A stretch of 64,000 nt of DNA from Prosapia bicincta (lineage: Eukaryota; Arthropoda; Insecta; Hemiptera; Cercopidae). Below, one piece after another: positions 48,031-61,208 of this stretch (the first letter of the stretch is position 1; the number at the start of each line of letters is the position of its first letter). The notes below the pieces were generated by a model that saw nothing but the letters and a program-made list of their open reading frames with translations, made no database searches and was not told the DNA's origin. The stretch lies in NCBI GenBank assembly GCA_036971475.1, contig JBAIZL010000001.1:97639850-97703849 (forward strand). Direction: 5' to 3'. The position numbers and the translations under genes are program-made.

Positions 48031-48054
48031 TCAAAACGAAGGAATACTTTTACC

Positions 48055-48182
48055 CATCTTTGGTTTATCCTGCCAAAGCAGGACATAATAACGTCCCCCG
48101 AGTAAATCTGGGGACAGCAGGACACTAACGTAAAAAGCGGGAATGTCTCGCCGAAAGCTAGACGGATGGTTACCTTATTTTA
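48055..48182. mobile_element. Possible hAT MITE fragment
   Basis: The stretch ends, read on minus, with GGTAACCATCCGTC at one side and contains a GC-rich imperfect palindrome around GTCCCCCGAGTAAATC / TGGGGACAGC. Both resemble termini of a short hAT-type MITE. It adjoins the transposase relic at 47780-48030, so the two may be nested. No clear target duplication. Confidence 0.3.
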
Positions 48183-48384
48183 GCTACATACATTTGGGAT
48201 ACGTTCATCGATTCTGAATCTCGGTTCTGTAGCTTCAACACGCTTCATTACGTTTATCGTAGCGTAAATATTATTTACAATGTAGTTGGTTCGATTACAC
48301 AGTTTCTTCTCCAGTCTTAGTATGTTGGAGTACAGATTTTTACCTCTTTGCCTTAGGATAAACACCTATAGGTAAATGCTCACT

Positions 48385-51300
48385 CCTGGCCAACAGTCAC
48401 CTCATCCGCTCCCTGAGCCACTGACTGAAAACGTTGAGCGTTTTGTAGTTTCTAGTCACATTAATAATTTTATAACGAGTACTAGACTTGGTACTGACTT
48501 GGTCAAGAGATATTTCTAATTAAAAAAAAAACTCTTTACCTCCTGAATAATGTGGATATGAAATTAATAGATATTAATAAACAAACGCATGTAGATATGG
48601 CAGAACCTTTGTTTTAGATAAGTTTACTTCCAAAGAATTTAGCCAAGATTTTAAACGTGTGCTTAATGAAGTGCATTTAGCACTTCGGTAACCTACTTGA
48701 CTGTAGCTGAAAATTCCGACGGTAAGCCGTTTCAGTACGGAATGACTTACCAGGATAGTGGTGGAAAACTAATTCTGAAAAGGTTTCATATTTTAAATCT
48801 TGGCGGAAAATAAGCATCCACTGTTTCTTATACAGGATGCCCAACCATTATAACTATATCCGGCGACCTCTGTGTGAAGGATAATTGTGTACTATTTAAT
48901 TAGTGATGAGTATATTTTTGGAAAGCAAGTACGTTATTACTAAATGAATTATTCAAAAGACACAAAGCTGGTTTATCAAAGCAATGAATGTTGGATAGGC
49001 CTATATGCTCACTAGGTTTAATTCTTGATCCAAATAACTGGAAAATGTATTAACAGCCTGCTGAGAGAAATCTGCGAGAACACTCCCTGGTAGGGAATAT
49101 AGGGGGGATCATGACAAAAGCTGAGCAGAGTCGCTTCCTCAAATAGACTTCCTCTTTATCAGGGCCATAAAGAAGGATCTACTCTTTGCAACTCCTAATA
49201 ATTAGATGAATAATGAAATTATACGGAACAAGGCAGAACTATGAAAGGATATAATGGTGCTTTGGTAAAGGAAAACTGTCATTTGGAGTGTTTTATAGAG
49301 TTGTACACCTGAGAAAACCTGATCTTAATTAGTAAGAGAATCGTATTTAGCCTCTACACAGGTGTTGGATATTTCAGGAATATTATGAAATATACTACGG
49401 GTTTTCTACAATATGAAGATTAACCTTAAACAATAATGTTTTAAATGTATTATCTCACCTATTTAACTTCACTTAATTGCAATTTATTTTTTCTATCAAA
49501 CGTTAAATTTTAATTAGGTAAATTATTATTATAATTAAATTGCGACTGAAAATTTTATTTTGCAACATATCTAAATCGAGTACTGTATATTTTTTTACAT
49601 ACAGTGGATTTCTATAAATTCTAAAGCAAATTCCATGACATTGAAAAGAAGTATGTTCTGTTTGGAGATGTTTTACAAGATATATTGAAAAGTTCACCAG
49701 CGAGCGGCACGAGTACTTCTTACACGAGTATATGGATACTAATTGGTCAAAAAAAAAAACAATTGCTTTAAAAAAATCTTTAAATCTACGAACAGTTCAT
49801 TTCTTCGGGTACAACTAGACTCACGTCCAAGCAAAAATAAACTAACCTTTTTCTGCAGATTCCTACTACATCCGACAGGTTTAGCAGTAATGAGCAGCAG
49901 CTGACTGGTAAGATTGATTGTTATTTGCATGCAGAGCCTTTTTTAGGCGGTCTCTATTGTTGTTAAGTTTCGATAACATTTGCCATTCAATGTGGATGTT
50001 TATCTTAGTATTTCATCAGAAAACGTTTCAATCATCTGTCGACGGAGCGAGAAACAGGTTCTCCGTGGAATTGCCTTGTAAGTCTCCCACAACAAGGTGA
50101 CAAGTCGCTCGCTCCGTGACGGCTTGGTCTAGTTACATTGGACACGTACAAGACTGCTGCACCTTGAATGCTTTACGGCTTATCTTGAATTAAACATCTG
50201 ATTAGATGCTACTTGGAATTGTTAAGTCGGGTTTGTTTAACGCATGCGTCGTTTACTTGTTTACTCATTTCCTTAATGTGACGTAATTGATTCACCGTGA
50301 CAAGTCGTATATTATCCGTTACTGACAATGTTTCGGTGGTTATTGTTTACAGACATTTTTAAATCTAACGTCATTAATATTTGGTTGATGTTTGTTACCT
50401 GTTTAATTAAATGTATAGTTATTTTTAATTTATTTATTCCAAGTTATGAGCATTTTATTTGCCGGAGGTATTCGCATTACTGTGCCTTCGTAACAGTTTA
50501 AATAGCAGAATTTGACCATATTTTAATTTTTGAATAGTGTTTATTAATATTTGAATTGTATATCTCCGTAAACTTAGACCTTAATCTATAGTCAAAAAAA
50601 ATGTAAGAAGTATTTTTCTGACTACAAAAAGCAATATTTTTAATCTAAGCACGTAAATTTATAATTTTATTAAATAACAATTAGCATCTTCATTACTTAT
50701 GTAATATTAAGTGGTTACGATTTTTTCTAAGCTTGTTTCACTTCTGCTTACATCAATTCAGGTATAGAAGGTCAAGACACGTGACCCAAACTATTGCTGA
50801 AAAATATTTGAGGTGTTAATTCTACAATGTGTACGGAAAATTCAATTTCATAAATTATTATGTTGGAACAACAAATGTTGGACAAATGTTTTTAAAGCAT
50901 GTGTGCGCTACTGACTGTACAAATCTATTATTATATTCTATCCACCGTCATGTGCATATGAAGGCCGCAATCCATTCACAACACACGCAGGGGGAAAAAT
51001 GACATCCCAGATACATACCGTGCCTTAAGACACGTTACTGAAATTACTTTATAACCCTGATGTCTTAAACTTTATGGCTGCTTTCTATCGTTAAAACACT
51101 GTTTTTAATTTCTTCAATTTTATAAGTGTTTCGTCACTAGCATGTAATCTGTGAATACATTAAACCTACTTGTAGTTGTTAAACGAAGACACGTCTATTT
51201 GTGCCTGTGTAGAATGTACGTCAGGTTTGCAACGTTGTAAACTTGAAGCTGTGATGTTCACTACACTATTTCTACATATACGTATTCACAATCTGTCACA

Positions 51301-52430
51301 CCCTTCGTAGGCGTTTCACGTAATTGCTATATAATATCAAAATAAGGAATAAAAGAGGGAGGTAGTGGAACTGGCAGAGAAAGGGAAAGTTCAAATTTAG
51401 GCCTATATAGGGCTATTCGCTGAACATTTAGTCAATAAACTTTTTTTTATCAAACATAATTTAAACGTTTCAGATGCGCTGAAAGTTTTTCCTTTAAAAA
51501 TATGGAAGAAAAATACATCATCCATAATCATTATTTTTAAATTATAGTAACTTCATCATATTATTATAAATTAAAATTGTTATTAATTTGCTAGTAAATT
51601 CAATAATATCATTTTTATACTTATGTTGTTCGATACAGAGAGTAGTCAACAAAATCTAAGAGTAATAAAAACACGTGTTGTATGAAACCATAAGCTACAT
51701 TTAAATACTATGTTTTTAAAAGATGGCATTTGAAAGTGGTTGGAGTATCGGAATAAACTACAAATAATGACGATATATCTAGAGTTAATCATTTCATTTA
51801 TAAGCGCAGATATGACTTTCTGAAATCGTCTTCGGGTAAATTCGAAAAACACCTAATGACAGTTTGGTAGACAATACCCTCCAACGTCATAGTGCAGCAC
51901 ACTATGATTCTAAGGGCGCACGCCAGGTATCATAAATAAAATTTTAAAAAGCATTTGAAAAATAAATTTTATTAAAAATGTCCGGTTTCTCCACTTTCGC
52001 TGCTGTTGTGAAGCTTCAGGCCAAATTTAACTCAGAAAAGATGCAAGAATAATCACGGCTTGAACCACTACAAAAACCCACCTTTACGAATGTTGAGTCC
52101 GAAAATAACTATTAGCTTAAATACGAACTGTAATTTTAGGATGTAGTTATACTTGGAAAAACATTTTTTTAACAAGTAGAATTAATGTTTTTGTATTGCT
52201 ATTTGTCCAGCTTTCGGCAATAATTAAAAAAAAACTGACTTCTCAGTGATAACCAAGACCAAGATGAACGACGAAGTGAACACTACCGGGAATTTCTACA
52301 ACGGTATGAATTTTGATATCAAAAACCTCTCTCCCACTCCCCTCCACACCAAATTTAATGACGTAGTATTGTAGGTGTATAATAAATATACTATTTCACA
52401 GTTTGTTATGTTACCACTTGAAATAGGCTA
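48385..52430. other. No gene recognised
   Basis: A four-kilobase stretch of moderately AT-rich DNA with only short frames. A GC-richer portion near 49050-49200 may belong to an old dispersed repeat also seen weakly near 25640 and 55190. No RNA gene, transposon terminus or tandem repeat was established. Confidence 0.35.
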
Positions 52431-52431
52431 A

Positions 52432-54545
52432 ACATGTTTCTTTCCGTCTTCGTTTACTAATCAAGAGTTAGCTGTATCGCACAAGACTCTGGGTAAAAAA
52501 CATGTTTCTTTCCGTCTTCGTTTACTAATCAAGAATTAGCTGTGTTGCACAAGACTCTGGGTAAAAAACCTGTTTCTTTCCGTCTTCGTTTACTAATCAA
52601 GAGTTAGCTGTGTCGCACAAGACTCTGGGTAAAAAACATGTTTATTTCCGTCTTCGTTTACTAATCAAGAATTAGCTGTGTCGCACAAGACTCTGGGTAA
52701 AAAACATGTTTCTTTCCGTCTTCGTTTACTAATCAAGAATTAGCTGTGTCGCACAAGACTCTGGGTGAAAAACATGTTTCTTTCCGTCTTCGTTTACTAA
52801 TCAAGAATTAGCTGTGTCGCACAAGACTCTGGGTAAAAAACATGTTTCTTTCCGTCTTCGTTTACTAATCAAGAGTTAGCTGTGTCGCACAAGACTCTGG
52901 GTAAAAAACATGTTTCTTTCCGTCTTCGTTTACTAATCAAGAATTAGCTGTGTCGCACAAGACTCTGGGTAAAAAACATGTTTCTTTCCGTCTTCGTTTA
53001 CTAATCAAGAGTTAGCTGTGTCGCACAAGACTCTGGGTAAAAAACATGTTTCTTTCCGTCTTCGTTTACTAATCAAGAATTAGCTGTGTCGCACAAGACT
53101 CTGGGTAAAAAACATGTTTCTTTCCGTCTTTGTTTACTAATTAAGAATTAGCTGTGTCGCACAAGACTCTGGGTAAAAAACATGTTTCTTTCCGTCTTCG
53201 TTTACTAATCAAGAGTTAGCTGTGTCGCACAAGACTCTGGGTAAAAAACATGTTTCTTTCCGTCTTCGTTTACTAATCAAGAATTAGCTGTGTCGCACAA
53301 GACTCTGGGTAAAAAACATGTTTCTTTCCGTCTTCGTTTACTAATCAAGAGTTAGCTGTGTCGCACAAGACTCTGGGTAAAAAACATGTTTCTTTCCGTC
53401 TTCGTTTACTAATCAAGAATTAGCTGTGTCGCACAAGACTCTGGGTAAAAAACATGTTTCTTTCCGTCTTTGTTTACTAATTAAGAATTAGCTGTGTCGC
53501 ACAAGACTCTGGGTAAAAAACATGTTTCTTTCCGTCTTCGTTTACTAATCAAGAGTTAGCTGTGTCGCACAAGACTCTGGGTAAAAAACATGTTTCTTTC
53601 CGTCTTCGTTTACTAATCAAGAATTAGCTGTGTCGCACAAGACTCTGGGTAAAAAACATGTTTCTTTCCGTCTTCGTTTACTAATCAAGAGTTAGCTGTG
53701 TCGCACAAGACTCTGGGTAAAAAACATGTTTCTTTCCGTCTTCGTTTACTAATCAAGAATTAGCTGTGTCGCACAAGACTCTGGGTAAAAAACATGTTTC
53801 TTTCCGTCTTCGTTTACTAATCAAGAGTTAGCTGTGTCGCACAAGACTCTGGGTAAAAAACATGTTTCTTTCCGTCTTCGTTTACTAATCAAGAATTAGC
53901 TGTGTCGCACAAGACTCTGGGTAAAAAACATGTTTCTTTCCGTCTTCGTTTACTAATCAAGAGTTAGCTGTGTCGCACAAGACTCTGGGTAAAAAACATG
54001 TTTCTTTCCGTCTTCGTTTACTAATCAAGAATTAGCTGTGTCGCACAAGACTCTGGGTAAAAAACATGTTTCTTTCCGTCTTTGTTTACTAATTAAGAAT
54101 TAGCTGTGTCGCACAAGACTCTGGGTAAAAAACATGTTTCTTTCCGTCTTCGTTTACTAATCAAGAGTTAGCTGTGTCGCACAAGACTCTGGGTAAAAAA
54201 CATGTTTCTTTCCGTCTTCGTTTACTAATCAAGAATTAGCTGTGTCGCACAAGACTCTGGGTAAAAAACATGTTTCTTTCCGTCTTCGTTTACTAATCAA
54301 GAGTTAGCTGTGTCGCACAAGACTCTGGGTAAAAAACATGTTTCTTTCCGTCTTCGTTTACTAATCAAGAATTAGCTGTGTCGCACAAGACTCTGGGTAA
54401 AAAACATGTTTCTTTCCGTCTTCGTTTACTAATCAAGAGTTAGCTGTGTCGCACAAGACTCTGGGTAAAAAACATGTTTCTTGCCGTCTTCGTTTACTAA
54501 TCAAGAATTAGCTGTGTCGCACAAGACTCTGGGTAAAAAACATGT
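52432..54545. repeat. 68-bp satellite, ~31 copies, dimeric order
   Basis: A constant 68-bp unit containing CATGTTTCTTTCCGTCTTCG, TTTACTAATCAAGA, TTAGCTGTGTCGCACAAG and ACTCTGGGTAAAA. In most of the array, units alternate between GAGTTAGC and GAATTAGC forms, giving a 136-bp dimer. A rarer form with TTTGTTTACTAATTAAG occurs at about 53130, 53470 and 54080, always followed by a GAGTTAGC unit. Copy identity is very high, so homogenisation is recent. No gene spans it. Confidence 0.97.
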
Positions 54546-57199
54546 TCCTTTCAAAGACATCGAAAGTATTATTTCTACGGCGAAGCATTAATAATATAGT
54601 TACTTCAGCCTTTATTAGTGCACCGGACACTTTTCTTTGGGTGTAAAACCATTTAAAAAATCCCACCCACGATACCGTCAACTTTCATATACGAGTATTA
54701 TCCTCTCCAGTAATATATGGTTTTATTCAGTTCCATTTCACCTTATTTATATTTTATTAGGAGGTTATAATTAAATCACTTTTAAACGTAATTTCATATA
54801 AATCTAGGATCTCGTTTACTATCGAAAACTGTTACAACCAGAGATACCTAATATTTGTTATTATTTTGCCTTTTTAATAACTTTGTTGTCTCCATATAAC
54901 TTACATGTCTTACGGAATAAATATACATGTTTAATTTTTTTATTTATTTGTTTTTTTTAGTGTGAAGATTATAAGTCTGTATAATTCGTGTCGATTTCGA
55001 AACATAGGAAAAGATTGTAAGTATGGGTGAAACTAAGCTAGAGTCATGAACCTCTCTTTTATAGTGTATAGAAGAGATATCGCATCACATGTGTACAGAC
55101 CAACTCTCTATTGGTGCAATAAAGAGGCATCTGTCCAAAACACCACTTTGCAAGAAGGGCGATAAGGAAGCTTAGGATTGAAGAAAAGACTTGATAATCC
55201 CCTGGTACAGGGTAAAATTACGGAATCCCGGGAGCAGGGTCGCTTACGAGAAGTAGATTCGCTCTCAAACGGAATGAAAGTGTCTAAAATCTACTCCGAT
55301 TTTTTTAATGATGATAAAATATTTTGATACAATTTTAGCAAAGTTAGACTCTTTTTATATCTCTTGAAATTTATTTCATCTTTAATGAAGTTGTAATATT
55401 GTATACAGAATATTTCTCATGCAAATTGAACTGATAAAAGTTTTTATTAGATTATATATTCTATTATTATAAACTCTTTAATAGCTAACACGTATTTATT
55501 TTATAAATCGTATTATTTTGCAATATTCTGTCGGTTTACCATTACTCCTGCTCTGTTTTCTTTGTAAATTAAACTTCCCCTGGTAAACATTTATAAAAAT
55601 GTATGTTGGATATAAATTGTACAATAATGTATAAAAATGTATTAAAAAAATGTGAAACTTTGTTGAACTTTTTAATTCTGTTCTATTTTAGAAAATAAAA
55701 GATAAACTAATGCGCATAAACTTCGGTCGATTTTCATCACTCTTACAAACATTGTTTTTGTTCTTGAATTTTGTAGTCCATTACGTTTTATGTATTTAAG
55801 TTTATGTTTTTGTGTATTTTAACTATCTTTCATTTTCAAATACTACATAGATATTATCAAAAGGCATTTGGTATCATACAGATATCATATTTTCTTAATA
55901 TTATTTTTCTGGACACTTTTATTGCGCATGGGATATTTTTCAATAGCATGCAATATGAAACCATATATGCTTGAATAGATTTCATAGTATTACATTGTAG
56001 AAGTGAGTATGCAAGAAGAATAGAAATAAAAGTGTGTAAAGTCCTTGAAAAGATTCAAAGAAATTTCGTTACAAGTGCATCGGATGTTATTGACTTTACC
56101 TCCTCTGCTGGTATAGTGGGGGTCCTTTCTCTTCAGTGTACTAAAGACAAATATTCTTAGATAACTAGTTGGTGAAGGGTTTTATCTATAGGCCCAAATT
56201 CTAGACTACCGACCTTAATAGAAACTAGTGACTGTCAAGGTTTAGATCAGGTCTCAGGTACCCAGGGGCAATCAGGGTGTTCAGAAAAAGGAAGGACGTT
56301 GTATTACCAGAAGCCTTTAAGCTTCAAGGCCCTCTTAAGCTAGAGAGAGAAAGAGCTTAAAACATTTCTTTAAATAGATCTGATCACATACGTACATTTA
56401 TAAATATGATTTAGATATATGAATGTGAAAAGTAGAACAATCAAAATTAAATTTAAATATTAATTTAATTTGTTTACTTTTTTCACGTAAAATTATTCAA
56501 CTTATTATATATTTTAACAGGACAAACTATGAAACCTAAATAATTCAATTATATTCACTATTTGTATTTAATCTTTAATACGTTTTAAATATACTTTTTA
56601 TGATACACAGTTAAAATTGTTTTTATATTACATTGATATGTAATACTAATACGGTTCTTACATATAAAGCGACATTCAATTTGCTTTATTTATTTAAATT
56701 AAAACTTACAACCTCAGAATGTGTTCTGCAACTACGAGAATTAAATGAATTTAGGTAAAGAGAAATAATTTATTATTAGAAAAAAGTCAATAGAAAATCT
56801 ACAGATAGATTATATGAGTAATAGAGTTGAGTTTAATAGGTAGACGGAACTGAGGTAGGCCGAGACGGTTTTTCAAGCATATAGTATGCCAAACAATTTC
56901 AGCGAAGAACCTAGAGGAATAAAGCTGAAAAAAAGAAGATTGAGAAATAATAAGATATAACCTTTGTGTAGATAACCTGCGTTCGCGCAAACACACCTAT
57001 ACATATATAAACACACACATTCACACTCAAATATTGTAAGGTACAAGACAGATTTTGTTTTAAACTATTGACGAGTAAAGAATCTCTTGATAATTTCTAT
57101 TAAAGGTTTCTACAAACTATTGTGAATTGACAAAAATCTTTCCTCCATTTTATTTCAAACATTTTTATGTGATAAATGCTTATTTATATACTAAGGTAA

Positions 57200-57200
<1 letters not shown>
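54546..57200. other. No gene recognised
   Basis: AT-rich, with short frames. The portion at 55170-55280 is GC-richer (see the weak dispersed repeat noted elsewhere). Nothing further recognised. Confidence 0.35.
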
Positions 57201-57704
<504 letters not shown>

Positions 57705-57748
57705 AAACAACATAGGTTATTCAAATACAAGAATATTTATTAATTTAT

Positions 57749-57793
57749 ATCAAAAGCTTTTCGTTGGCAAACATTACCAACATCATCAGGAAT
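57749..57793 (-). ncRNA. Hammerhead ribozyme, 3' copy, weakened
   Basis: Minus strand: AUUC, CUGAUGA, extra U, GUUGG, loop, CCAAC, GAAA, palindrome AAGCUU, U, then UGAU. The base after the predicted cleavage site is U instead of G, so the first helix I pair is a U-C mismatch and helix I is poor. The core itself is canonical. It lies about 88 nt after the ORF stop. Confidence 0.6.
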
Positions 57794-57880
57794 GAAAATT
57801 ACAATAATGTAAGCTATAGGCCTAAAACATATGTTTAATTAGAAATAGAATTGTTGCTAAATTTATACAAATTGCCAAAT

Positions 57881-60288
57881 TTATTTTGTTGCTGTAACGT
57901 TATAGACATTGAATATAGTATCAAATTTAGAATGTATTTGTATTTGTTCTTTTATTAATTTGTTATTATTATTGTGTTTATATATTTCAAATGCTTCATA
58001 TATATTCATTCTTAATCCCTTATTAATTTCTTTTATAACTATCATATTTTCTATATTTGGAAATTGGTGCTTACTATTAATACAATGATTTGCGAAATTT
58101 GATTTATATATTTCTGGATTAATATAGGCATTTAAATGTTCTTTATATCTTTCTTTTAATTTTTTCTTGGTTTGACCTATATAAGCTTTATTACAATTTT
58201 CGCATTCTAATTTATAAACACCACCTTTATCATGCATATTAATTGTTTTATTATTGTTATTTATTATGTTTATTATTTTGTTATTAATTTTGTATGCAAT
58301 TTTGATATTTGTATTTTTAAATAATTTGGTGATATTTTTTTATTTCATGGCCTATAAATAAAAATGAAGTCCATATTGTATTATTATAATTATTGCAAAT
58401 TAAATTATTATTTTGTTTATTAAAATTATTATAATTAAGTTTGTCCACAGTTTTCTTTTTATAACTGTTTTCTAATGCAATTTGATAAATTATGTTTTTT
58501 CTCTTATTTTATTTTCTTCATTCATGGGTATTTTATGCATTCTATATAATAAGTTATATAAAGCAGCCATTTTTTTATTATATTGATGATTAGAATTATT
58601 TGGTATAATTTGGTTTGTCGAAGTTTGTTTACGGTATATCATATATTCAAAGTTTTCATTATTTCTTGTTATTGTTAAATCTAGAAAATTTATTTTGTTA
58701 TTTGTTTCAATTTCATAAGTAAATTTGATTTTATTATTAATTTTATTTATTTTATCCAAAATATTTGTTAAATTTATATTATTATTGTTTGATATATATA
58801 CATTCCATCATCTACATAGCGAACCTAATAACCATTTTTATCATATATTTTTATAATTTCATTTATGTCTAATTGTTGTAAAAATATTTCAGATAATATA
58901 TTTGATAATGGCGAGCCCATAGCAAGACCATCTTCTTGTTTATAAATTTTGTCATTGTATGAAAAATAATTTTGATTTAATATTATTTTGAGTGTATTTA
59001 AAATTTCTAATGTTAATTTTTTATCTTTCTCGTGTTCTAATTTAGATTTTATAATTTCAAGAGTTTTTTTTATAGGTATGTTTGTATACATATTTTTTAT
59101 ATCTAATGATATTAATTTTGTATTTTCATTAATTTTAATTGCATTTAGTATTTCAATAAGATTAATAGTATTTCTGATAGTATGATTATTATTTAGTTCT
59201 ATTTTATCTTTTAGAATATTTACCATAACCTTTGATATTTTATAAGACTGAGCATTTATAAAATTTATTAATGGTCTTATTGGTTTATCTATTTTATGTA
59301 ATTTAACAAGTCCATTTAATGTTGGAATTTTCGGATTATCATTTATATAGTTGCTAATTTTATTTTTATTGAATAATTTATATGAAGGTTTTACAGTATT
59401 TTTTATTTTATTTTGAAATTTATTCGTAGGATCTTTATATATTTGACAAGATTGTATTACATGTATGTATTTTTCTGTTTTTGTTATGTGCTCATTTTTA
59501 TCAATAATGACAATAGCATTACTTTTATCTGCCTTTACTGTAATAGGATTATTATTTTGTAATTTTTGTTTTAAATCTTTAATTTCTGAATATTGTTTCT
59601 TATGTGTTTTATTAACTGTATTTTTTTAATCAATTTTTTAATTTCATAAGCTGCTCCAATTCTGGTATTTCTTTGTAAGCTTGTATTTAGTTTACTAATA
59701 GCTAGTTCTGTATCTATTATAGTATTATTAATATTATTATTTATGTCTGTTTTTATATTGGTTTTATTGTTTTCAAGTAGTTTTATTTCATTATTATTAT
59801 ATCCAGTATTTGATAGATTAACTAAATTAGGGTGAAAATTATGATATTTAATTTCAGGTACATCTTTTATTTGTTTTTCTAACTTCAAATTTTTAAGTTT
59901 TTTGTTTATTCTATTTATTTTTATATTTCTAATTTTATTTGTAAATAAATTGATTTTATTATATTTTTCTTCCCATTTTATGTTATGCATAATAGAAGCT
60001 AATTTTATATGTAGCTTATATATTTCAATCGTTAAAGTATATTTCTTTTGATACAAGTTTTTAATTTCATTCTTAACCCATAATTTTTCAGCTTGTTTAC
60101 ATGTTTTTTGAGCTATATTATTTTTGTTTTTTATTGTAATTTTTTGCGTATTTTTTAATTATATTATTTATAATACATTGTTTATTAAAGTATATATTAC
60201 AGATGGTATTCATTAGTTGAATTTTACGTTTTTCAAATAAATTAATGTCTTTTGTTAAGGCAACATTACAATTATTAATAGAAATCAT
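57881..60288 (-). pseudogene. Penelope-like RT/GIY-YIG polyprotein, frameshifted
   Basis: About 800 codons, from ATG at 60288 (MISINNCNVALTKDIN) to a stop at 57881. The Lys/Asn-rich N-terminal part reads to ~59571. The RT core follows: ADKSNAIVIIDK, PTLNGLVKLHK, SLDIKNMYTNIP, EDGLAMGSPLSN and catalytic YVDD at 58807-58818. The C-terminal GIY-YIG domain reads GGVYKLECENCNKAYIGQT with a downstream FANHC and LRMNIYEAFEIYKHN. Breaks: a frameshift near 60120 in an A-rich run, another near 59626 in an A-run, a TAG at 58825-58827 just before YVDD, and a frameshift near 58335. All motifs are otherwise intact, so inactivation is recent. RT and endonuclease would together carry out target-primed reverse transcription. 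Confidence 0.88.
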
Positions 60289-60723
60289 TTTAAAATATAT
60301 TAGTATAAAGTAGGCTGTATTATATTGTAAATATTTGCTTCAAGTTGTATATTATAAAATATTTGTTCGATCCAGTATCAACTTGTAAAAATGAAAATCT
60401 TCAATATAATTACTTTAGAAATGATAAAAATTATATATCTTGAGTTGTTTAAAATATCTTATCAAATATATGTAATAATACACACAATTCTAGATATTTG
60501 ATCGATTAATCAATATGTTAAATATTAAATATGTTATCAAAATGTTTTTGAATTAATAATCAAGTCTCAAATCTAACCTACAATTATAACACTTACATTG
60601 ATTGCACAACACTTTTTATATAACCCTATAAGGTTAATTTTATATAAATATAAAATACGTTTTCTTCTTTAATAATTTAAAACAGCATAGGTTATTCAAA
60701 TACAAGAATATTTATTAATTTAT

Positions 60724-60768
60724 ATCCAAAGCTTTTCGTTGGCAAACAGTACCAACATCATCAGGAAC
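60724..60768 (-). ncRNA. Hammerhead ribozyme, 5' copy
   Basis: Minus strand: GUUC, CUGAUGA, extra U, GUUGG, loop, CCAAC, GAAA, palindrome AAGCUU, U, GGAU. Helix I (GGAU with GUUC) pairs throughout with two wobbles. It lies upstream of the complete ORF, exactly 2975 bp from the equivalent point of the 3' copy. Confidence 0.7.
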
Positions 60769-60855
60769 GAAAATTACAATAATGTAAGCTATAGGCCTAA
60801 AACATATGTTTAATTAGAAATAGAATTGTTGCTAAATTTATACAAATTGCCAAAT

Positions 60856-61208
60856 TTATTTTGTTGCTGTAACATTATAGATATTGAATATAGTATCAAA
60901 TTTAGAATGTATTTGTTCTTTTATTAATTTGGTATTATTATTTTGTTTATATATTTCGAATGTTTCATATATATTCATTCTTAATCCCTTATTAATTCCT
61001 TTTATAAGTCTCAAATTTTCTATATTTGGAAATTGGTGCTTATTATTAATACAATGATTTGCGAAATTTGGTTTATATATTTCTGGATTAATATAGGCAT
61101 TTAAATATTCTTTATATCTTTCTTTTAATTTTTTCTTGGTTTGACCTATATAAGCTTTATTACAATTTTCGCATTTTAATTTATAAACACCACCTTTTTC
61201 ATGCATAT
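60856..61208 (-). pseudogene. GIY-YIG C-terminus of truncated upstream copy
   Basis: Reads GGVYKLKCENCNKAYIGQT through ETFEIYKQNNNTKLIKEQ to NIYNVTATK, about 116 residues. It differs from the downstream copy (57881-58237) by scattered substitutions and a two-residue deletion (QIQIHS versus QIHS). The alignment of the two copies breaks at about 61208, right after CATGCATAT, which marks the 5' truncation. The GIY-YIG core residues (GVY, YIG, R and the later N-H) are all present. Confidence 0.85.

Larger units (their letters stand above)
57702..61208 (-). mobile_element. Penelope-like element in partial tandem
   Basis: Minus-strand element. The order in the transcribed direction is: a 5'-truncated copy (GIY-YIG end 61208-60856, hammerhead 60768-60724), then a complete copy (ORF from 60288 to 57881, hammerhead 57793-57749, 3' end at about 57702 in (TA)n). 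Both copies share the terminal block AATTTAAAACA-CATAGG and on through the GIY-YIG end. A truncated copy followed by a full copy is the well-known Penelope-like layout that creates a pseudo-LTR. The element's protein is broken by frameshifts and one stop, so it is a recent but dead copy. The small fold-back fragments at 23.6-24.7 and 40.7-41.4 kb derive from this or a near relative. Confidence 0.88.

Noticed and set aside
25640..55280. Three GC-richer patches (near 25650, 49080, 55190) sharing CTGGTA ... GAGCAGG-TCGC.
   Set aside because: The similarity is short and patchy; without alignment it cannot be separated from chance.
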